NCBI GenBank assembly: GCA_900546605.1
Contig: URDV01000042.1
Span: 1 to 11,882, forward strand
DNA from: an uncultured Prevotella sp.
GTDB lineage: Bacteria; Bacteroidota; Bacteroidia; Bacteroidales; Bacteroidaceae
DNA: 11,882 nucleotides
Direction of reading: 5' to 3'
Both the position numbers and the translations under genes were made by a program. Shown here one piece after another: positions 8,105-11,882 of the stretch. The notes under the pieces were generated by a model, which had not been told where the DNA came from, did no database searches, and worked only from the letters and a program-made list of their open reading frames with translations. Numbering within the stretch: the first letter of the stretch is position 1; every line of letters begins with the position of its first letter.

Positions 8105-8445
8105 TTGTCTTTACTTGTCCCACTTTCAATTTCCTTTTTCAAAGCACGAAGCATTTTTTGATATTCCTGCTACATTGCATCGAAGCCAAATCATCGTGTT
8201 TTTAGGAATGTAACCTTAATCATCAGCAAGTATTAACTGATTCATTGTCTCCATCAGCGAGCCATGAGCTAAGCTAATAAAGTGGATGAGTTCTTTTGTA
8301 CCTAATCTGCGCACCTTCTGAAATGTAGAATGGGGTAGACAAGGCTGCACGTTGAATTTGTGGAAATAGAGCAGAATTTATCTCGATGAAAATCTCTTGC
8401 TTTTTGCCACACCTTCAACTTTTTAAAAGAAAATATAGGGGACAT
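8089..8445 (-). pseudogene. Decayed four-helix-bundle protein gene (23S rRNA IVP / TIGR02436-like)
   Basis: The minus strand of the 453-nt nuoCD-nuoH gap encodes recognisable pieces of a four-helix-bundle (S23 IVP family) protein in three frames. From ATG 8445: MSPIFSFKKLKVWQKARDFH, matching the family start (F..L.VW..A). After a +1 shift near 8384: EINSALFPQIQRAALS, then TPFYISEGAQIRYKR, matching RRAA-S-P--I-EG. After another +1 shift near 8290: LIHFISLAHGSLMETMNQLI then LADD, an in-frame stop (8216-8218) and GYIP. Back in the first frame: QEYQKMLRALKKEIES, ending at 8089. About ten residues are missing before LFPQIQRAA. Intact members are about 115-125 residues, of unclear function. Two frameshifts and at least two stops mean no intact product. 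Family assignment is from motif recall. Confidence 0.8.
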
Positions 8446-8472
8446 CCATAAAAATGAATCAATTAAACATTT

Positions 8473-8506
8473 CTCTTAACTTTTAATCTTTTAAACTTTT
8501 CAACTT
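8473..8506. repeat. Octamer-repeat arm after nuoCD
   Basis: Plus-strand 8473-8506 is ctcttaac, ttttaatc, ttttaaac, ttttcaac, tt, an 8-nt periodic array just past the nuoCD stop. It is the inverted counterpart of 8069-8104. Confidence 0.7.
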
Positions 8507-8511
8507 AAAAA

Positions 8512-10230
8512 TTATCTGTCAATATCAGGTACAACGTAATCGACAGTACCACCGATTGTTATTAAGTCGGCTAACATGTTGCCCTTGCAAGCAGTGTTCA
8601 TTACGGCTACCAAAGGTAAGCCAGTTGAACGATAGTGCAAACGATAAGGACTCTTGTCACCCTTACTCTCAATAAACACACCCATTCGGCCACGGCTACC
8701 CTCTACTTCGCTATAGAAAGTGCCTACAGGAAGCTTGATGATAGGTTTCATCTTTTCCTGATAGTTACCCTCGGGAATGTTGTCAATCAGTTGCTCGATA
8801 ATGTTGAGGCTCTCCTTAATTTCGTCCAAACGAATCATGTAGCGGGCAAATGAATCACCCTCGGTGCGTACAATCTCGTTGAACTGAACACGGTCGTAAG
8901 CAGCGTAAGGACGAATCTTACGCAAGTCGTTATGCCAACCTGAAGCACGACCCGTACCACCCGTACAACCGAATGATATAACCTGCTCCTTGGTCAAAAC
9001 TCCTACACCCTTTGAACGGTTCTGGAAGATAACGTTACCTGTAAAGATATCGTGATACTCTTGAATATTCTTGCGCATAATCTTGATGAACTCCTTTACA
9101 CGCTTTTGGAAGTTGGGGTGAATGTCATACATTACGCCACCAATGGTGTTGTAGTTCAAAATCAAGCGACCACCACAAGTTTCTTCAAAGATGTCGAGAA
9201 TCTTTTCACGATCGCGGAAAGCATATAGGAAGGCAGTTGTAGCACCCAAGTCTTGGCACAAGCAGCCAAAGAACAGAATGTGAGAGTCGATACGTTGTAA
9301 CTCGTCCATAATCGTACGAATTACTTGTACACGGTCGCTCACTTCAACGCCCATAGCTTGCTCAATGCACATGCACAATGCATGACGATTTTGCATAGCG
9401 CCTAAGTAGTCAAGACGGTCAGTCAAAGCCAACGTTTGTGGGTAAGTCATGCTTTCGCTAATCTTTTCCACACCACGATGAATATAACCTAACACAGGGT
9501 CAACCTTGCGAATCATCTCACCCTCTAAGTCAACACGGAAGTGAAGCACACCGTGGGTTGAAGGGTGTTGCGGACCAATGTTAACCACATAGTCATCGGG
9601 ACCAAAAATTTGATGCTCTACCTTATTAACTGTGCCATCCTGTTGTAACTGATATTCATAAGTTACATCAGCTAAAGGCTCGTTAGTCATATGCTGCGGG
9701 TCAAAGGGATTATCCTTTTCAGGGTCGTTATCCTTACGGAAGGGATAGCCAACCCAGTCCTCACGCATAAACAAACGTCGCATGTCGGGGTGGTTAGTAA
9801 AAATAATGCCGTAGTAGTCATACACCTCACGTTCGTAAACGTTGGCAATGTCCCAAAGGTCACAAACCGATGGAATCATAGGATTCTCACGGTCGGCTAC
9901 TACACATTTAATGCAAGCCTGTTTGTGGTTTTTGGTGTTTTCAACCTGATAAACCACACCAATGCCGTCTTCCAACCAATCCTCGCCTGTAAGGTTGAGC
10001 AAAAAGTCCATGCCCTCCTCATCGTGTAGGCGCTTCATTTCAGCATGCAAGTTAGCAGCTTCTACGATTTTAGGCTTAAGTTCATTAACGGCAGGTTTAG
10101 CAGGAGCAGCGGCAGGGCGAGCTACTGCCTGACGTGCAGCAGGCTTTTGAGCCTGTGCTGTAGCGGGTGTTGCAGGCTTTTGAGCCTCAGCACCTTGTTG
10201 GTTTGCTGTAGGATTCAATTCTTCGCTCAT
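8512..10230 (-). CDS. nuoCD: NADH-quinone oxidoreductase fused subunit C/D
   Basis: 572-residue fusion of NuoC and NuoD, as in many bacteria. Residues 10-48 form a low-complexity Ala/Pro/Gln/Lys extension. The NuoC domain follows (about 55-170), with its signature EREVYDYYGIIF and RRLFMREDWVGYPFRKD (133-167). The NuoD domain (about 210-572) begins with the quinone-site loop NIGPQHPSTHGVLHF (217-231, His222 and His226). It continues with GYIHRGVEKISE (248-259) and ends with ADLITIGGTVDYVVPDIDR, the usual NuoD C-terminus. NuoD with NuoB forms the quinone-reducing site. The ATG overlaps the nuoB stop (ATGA) and has an AGGAGG seven nt upstream, so the start is secure and translation is probably coupled to nuoB. 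Confidence 0.98.
   Translation of the reverse strand: MSEELNPTANQQGAEAQKPATPATAQAQKPAARQAVARPAAAPAKPAVNELKPKIVEAANLHAEMKRLHDEEGMDFLLNLTGEDWLEDGIGVVYQVENTKNHKQACIKCVVADRENPMIPSVCDLWDIANVYEREVYDYYGIIFTNHPDMRRLFMREDWVGYPFRKDNDPEKDNPFDPQHMTNEPLADVTYEYQLQQDGTVNKVEHQIFGPDDYVVNIGPQHPSTHGVLHFRVDLEGEMIRKVDPVLGYIHRGVEKISESMTYPQTLALTDRLDYLGAMQNRHALCMCIEQAMGVEVSDRVQVIRTIMDELQRIDSHILFFGCLCQDLGATTAFLYAFRDREKILDIFEETCGGRLILNYNTIGGVMYDIHPNFQKRVKEFIKIMRKNIQEYHDIFTGNVIFQNRSKGVGVLTKEQVISFGCTGGTGRASGWHNDLRKIRPYAAYDRVQFNEIVRTEGDSFARYMIRLDEIKESLNIIEQLIDNIPEGNYQEKMKPIIKLPVGTFYSEVEGSRGRMGVFIESKGDKSPYRLHYRSTGLPLVAVMNTACKGNMLADLITIGGTVDYVVPDIDR
10139..10187. repeat. 16-nt direct repeat inside the nuoCD N-terminal extension
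   Basis: gcaggcttttgagcct occurs at 10139-10154 and 10172-10187, 33 nt apart. It encodes an 11-residue periodic unit containing AQKPA, seen twice in the Ala/Pro-rich extension. The exact DNA identity suggests recent duplication or slippage. Confidence 0.8.
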
Positions 10231-10862
10231 GCCTCTTCCTCCTGATTATAAATGGTTTCTTCTTTCTTCTCAGCAGTAACCTTGAAGGGATCCTTCTGTT
10301 TGCGGTTGGTTGTGCCAAAGAAGTTTTCAACTTTCACAATACGCTGCAATTGCATCATACCATAAAGGAATGCTTCGGGGCGTGGAGGACAGCCTGGCAC
10401 GTAAACGTCAACAGGAATAATTTTATCCACACCATTCAACACATGATATGACTTGGTGAATGGACCACCTGAAATAGAGCAGCCACCAATAGCTACCACA
10501 TATTTGGGGTCAGCCATTTGGTCGTAAAGGCGGCGAAGCACAGGAGCCATTTTAGTAGTAATAGTACCACACACCAAAATAACATCGGCTTGGCGAGGAG
10601 AGTTACGTGTAACTTCAAAACCAAAGCGTGCAATGTCATAACGTGCAGCACACACGGCCATAAATTCAATACCACAGCATGAAGTAGCAAATGTTAGTGG
10701 CCAAAGAGAGTTTGAACGGCCCCAGTCGATGAGGTCGTCGAGCTTGCGCACAATAATGTTAGCGCCGCCCGCATTGAGTTCTTCAACGAGCTTTTCATAA
10801 GTCTCGTTGTCCTTGAATTCCTCGTAAGGAATCGACTTGATTTTTGCTCTTTTCATTGCCAT
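10227..10862 (-). CDS. nuoB: NADH-quinone oxidoreductase subunit B (cluster N2 subunit)
   Basis: 211 residues from the chosen start. NuoB carries the terminal [4Fe-4S] cluster N2, which reduces quinone. The four ligands are visible: adjacent Cys62-Cys63 (FATSCCGIEFMA), Cys128 (AIGGCSISGG) and Cys158 (YVPGCPPRPE), at about the same numbers as in E. coli. The reading frame stays open upstream to an ATG at 10973, but that part lies inside nuoA and looks unlike any NuoB. The ATG at 10862 has GGAG seven nt upstream and gives a product of family length. An ATG at 10856, overlapping the nuoA TGA, is the alternative. It overlaps nuoA and nuoCD, so the three are probably coupled. The tail (QKDPFKVTAEKKEETIYNQE) is charged and variable. 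Confidence 0.96.
   Translation of the reverse strand: MAMKRAKIKSIPYEEFKDNETYEKLVEELNAGGANIIVRKLDDLIDWGRSNSLWPLTFATSCCGIEFMAVCAARYDIARFGFEVTRNSPRQADVILVCGTITTKMAPVLRRLYDQMADPKYVVAIGGCSISGGPFTKSYHVLNGVDKIIPVDVYVPGCPPRPEAFLYGMMQLQRIVKVENFFGTTNRKQKDPFKVTAEKKEETIYNQEEEA
10238..10243 (-). promoter_or_regulatory. Shine-Dalgarno sequence of nuoCD
   Basis: AGGAGG on the minus strand, seven nt before the nuoCD ATG and inside the end of nuoB. It settles the nuoCD start and contrasts with the other nuo genes, which lack such a site. Confidence 0.8.
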
Positions 10863-11203
10863 TTCAACGCTCCTTTCCTCCAGGCATAAGCTAAGCCCAG
10901 AACTAAAATAAACAGGAAGAAGAGCACACTCAATAAGCCCGCAGGACCAAATGAGCGCATAACGACGGCCCAAGGAAAGAGGAACATCGTTTCAACGTCG
11001 AACATCAGGAACAGAATAGCAAACAAGTAGTAGCCTACACGGAATTGCATCCATGAGCGTCCGCGTGTAGGTATACCACATTCGTAAGCCTCCTCCTTCT
11101 GAGCGTTGTAGCTTCGAGGCGAAATCAGCTTAGCCAATATCGTCACTACGCCTACGAACGCTAACCCTGTCAGCAATGCAGTGACAAATAAGGTAAAGTT
11201 CAT
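10853..11203 (-). CDS. nuoA: NADH-quinone oxidoreductase subunit A
   Basis: 116-residue protein with three hydrophobic helices, of normal length for NuoA. NuoA lies next to NuoH and NuoJ, and its first loop reaches the quinone site. The loop signature EEAYECGIPTRGRSW (37-51) contains the conserved Cys42. The second helix, YYLFAILFLMFDVETMFLFP (58-77), carries the conserved FDVE motif. It is the first gene of the operon. The ATG is preceded only by AAAGAG, a weak Shine-Dalgarno candidate. The stop overlaps the nuoB start. A leader of about 420 nt separates it from the promoter. Confidence 0.96.
   Translation of the reverse strand: MNFTLFVTALLTGLAFVGVVTILAKLISPRSYNAQKEEAYECGIPTRGRSWMQFRVGYYLFAILFLMFDVETMFLFPWAVVMRSFGPAGLLSVLFFLFILVLGLAYAWRKGALKWQ
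10870..10876 (-). promoter_or_regulatory. Shine-Dalgarno sequence of nuoB
   Basis: AAAGGAG on the minus strand, seven nt before the ATG at 10862 and inside the 3' end of nuoA. It decides between the ATG at 10862 and the one at 10856, where spacing would be 13 nt. Confidence 0.65.
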
Positions 11204-11277
11204 AGCTCTTTAAATGTTATTGTTAATAATGTTGTTTGTTTCTCTTTAGCTCATGGTGGTGTGCATTCACGCTGTTT

Positions 11278-11301
11278 ACATCGTAGGCCTTATAACGATG
11301 T
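11278..11301 (-). other. Hairpin in the nuoA leader
   Basis: ACATCGT (11278-11284) and ACGATGT (11295-11301) form a perfect 7-bp stem with a 10-nt loop containing AGGCCT. It would form in the nuoA leader RNA about 75 nt before the start codon. Function unknown. Confidence 0.45.
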
Positions 11302-11327
11302 CAACTAATAGCCTTTGTCCTGTCTGC

Positions 11328-11371
11328 ATAGGCTGAACACTCTTTTTAGTGTAAAACATCGCAAAGCCTAT
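11328..11371 (-). other. Nested hairpin in the nuoA leader
   Basis: ATAGGCT (11328-11334) pairs with AGCCTAT (11365-11371). Inside, ACACT (11337-11341) pairs with AGTGT (11348-11352). A further near match to the right-hand arm (atagcctttg, from about 11308) could offer an alternative partner. The structure lies in the nuoA leader between the terminator and nuoA. Confidence 0.4.
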
Positions 11372-11454
11372 CTATTAAATAGGTATATGCATGCCATCAT
11401 CAAGCTGCAATTAACGAAATGTACGATTTCAAAAGGTCTTGCTTTTGTGCGTGT

Positions 11455-11625
11455 GCAAGACGAAAAAATCCGCATCACCGAGGGTATAGGGCAACCCTTG
11501 ACGTGCGGACACAAAAAATCAGCGATCGGACACACTTGTCCGCCGCTTTAAAATGATTTTTACCAGTTGTGCACTTCATGAGTGCACTCACATAGCAGCC
11601 CTTTTTCACGTTGTTTCGTCTTTTG
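11455..11625 (-). ncRNA. Structured leader or small RNA upstream of nuoA
   Basis: From the predicted transcription start (about 11625) the RNA runs about 170 nt with strong structure. AAGACGAAA near its 5' end (11622-11614) is perfectly complementary to UUUCGUCUU (11465-11457) and would close the whole element. Inside are a perfect hairpin GUGCACU/AGUGCAC (11587-11569), a hairpin CGGACA/UGUCCG (11542-11527) and the terminator hairpin. It could be an independent small RNA ended at the terminator, or a riboswitch- or attenuator-like leader with nuo expressed by readthrough. I do not recognise it as a known riboswitch class. The segment has no credible gene. Confidence 0.45.
11463..11509 (-). 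terminator. Rho-independent terminator within the nuoA leader
   Basis: On the minus strand UCCGCA (11509-11504) pairs with UGCGGA (11474-11469), with AGGGU/ACCCU (11498-11494 with 11485-11481) as an inner stem. UUUUUU (11468-11463) follows directly. This is a normal terminator layout, placed about 160 nt after the promoter and 260 nt before nuoA. Confidence 0.65.
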
Positions 11626-11631
11626 CGTGTG

Positions 11632-11662
11632 CAAAGTTAGTGCAAGGTGAGTGAAGGACAAA
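11632..11662 (-). promoter_or_regulatory. Bacteroidota-type promoter of the nuo operon
   Basis: On the minus strand TTTG (11662-11659) is followed after 19 nt by TAACTTTG (11639-11632). This fits the Bacteroidota consensus, TTTG at -33 and TAnnTTTG at -7 with 19-21 nt between. Transcription would begin near 11625. An A/T-rich tract (about 11667-11690) just upstream could act like an UP element. I found no equally good promoter closer to nuoA. Confidence 0.75.
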
Positions 11663-11707
11663 ACGAAAGTCAAAAAAACTTTTATTTTCCTTGCTAAGTG
11701 AGTGCTC

Positions 11708-11721
11708 TATACTTAAGTATA
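11708..11721. promoter_or_regulatory. Perfect 14-bp palindrome upstream of the promoter
   Basis: TATACTTAAGTATA reads the same on both strands and is centred about 90 nt upstream of the predicted transcription start. The place would suit an activator site, but palindromes of this A/T content can arise by chance. No regulator is known from the sequence. Confidence 0.3.
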
Positions 11722-11777
11722 TGTTCAAAATTATTGCTGTCCGGTAAAAGTCTAAAGCACATTGTAATAATGCTTTT

Positions 11778-11867
11778 GCCCTTACAGGGCGCGACTGCTC
11801 CGACACGTGATACCCAGGGTGTCGCTTCGCTTGCCCTGGGCTATGTGCTCCATTGGGCCTTCAGCCC
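11778..11867. repeat. Three-hairpin GC-rich intergenic repeat element
   Basis: Three hairpins stand in a row: GCCCT tac AGGGC (11778-11790); CCCAGGG (11813-11819) with CCCTGGG (11834-11840); and GGGC cttca GCCC (11855-11867). The element is far more GC-rich than its surroundings. From memory it resembles a repeat scattered between genes of Bacteroidota and other phyla, with hairpins around GCCCAGGGC and GCCCTGxAAGGGC; I cannot search to confirm. It may continue past the window edge. No gene is visible between it and the promoter. Confidence 0.6.
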
Positions 11868-11882
11868 GTACTTGCACATACA

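Noticed and set aside
8069..8506. CRISPR-like array from the repeated units
   Set aside because: The units are 8 nt, degenerate and have no spacers.
9691..10029. 112-codon plus-strand open frame inside nuoCD
   Set aside because: It is a shadow of conserved NuoC coding sequence on the other strand.
10863..10973. Upstream extension of nuoB (open to an ATG at 10973)
   Set aside because: It lies wholly within nuoA, encodes nothing NuoB-like, and the ATG at 10862 has a good Shine-Dalgarno sequence and gives normal family length.
11278..11315. Sigma70-like TTGACA ... TGTAAA promoter close to nuoA (minus strand)
   Set aside because: The spacing and second box are poor, it overlaps a hairpin, and Bacteroidota use the TTTG/TAnnTTTG type, which is well formed further upstream.
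11315..11551. 78-codon plus-strand open frame antisense to the nuoA leader
   Set aside because: It overlaps the terminator and leader hairpins, has no family-like features and no start signal; chance is more likely.
11606..11806. 66-codon minus-strand open frame upstream of nuoA
   Set aside because: It covers the promoter itself, shows no recognisable domain, and starts inside the GC-rich hairpin repeat.

Overview
The window carries one long operon, read entirely on the minus strand, for a proton-pumping respiratory complex I of the kind found in Bacteroidales. In transcription order, from high to low coordinates, it holds nuoA, nuoB, a fused nuoCD, nuoH, nuoI, nuoJ, nuoK, nuoL, nuoM and nuoN. 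The NADH-oxidising genes nuoE, nuoF and nuoG are absent, and no gap could hold them. The complex therefore has the quinone module (B, CD, H, I) and the membrane pump (A, J, K, L, M, N), but its electron donor is not encoded here. Gene order, the lack of EFG, a TTTG / TAnnTTTG promoter and AT-rich gaps with mostly no Shine-Dalgarno sequence all point to Bacteroidota, probably Prevotella or a relative. The genus is inference.

Layout. Positions 11882 to 11204 form a non-coding region. It holds a multi-hairpin repeat (11778-11867), a 14-bp palindrome, a well-formed Bacteroidota promoter (11632-11662) and a leader of about 420 nt with a strong Rho-independent terminator and several mutually exclusive stems, so it may be an attenuator or a small RNA. 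nuoA, nuoB and nuoCD (11203 to 8512) overlap at their ends, and nuoB and nuoCD have good Shine-Dalgarno sequences. Between nuoCD and nuoH (8511 to 8059) lies a decayed gene for a four-helix-bundle (23S rRNA IVP-like) protein, scattered over three reading frames. nuoH to nuoN (8058 to 202) follow, ending in a strong terminator (124-158). Positions 1-106 hold part of a direct repeat with no gene.

The most striking unexplained structure is in the gaps between nuoCD, H, I, J, K, L, M and N. Most gaps carry degenerate 8-nt tandem repeats in two inverted arms. One arm follows the upstream stop (coding strand about AAGTTTAA repeated) and the other precedes the next start (about AAACTCTT repeated). 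The arms can pair, so each junction could form a long AU-rich hairpin in the mRNA.

How the genes work together: NuoB, NuoCD and NuoI carry electrons through Fe-S clusters to quinone at the NuoB/NuoCD/NuoH interface. NuoA, J, K, H and the antiporter-like NuoL, M and N couple this to ion pumping. NuoM lacks the usual TM7 lysine, having Leu227 instead, while the other key charged residues I checked are present.
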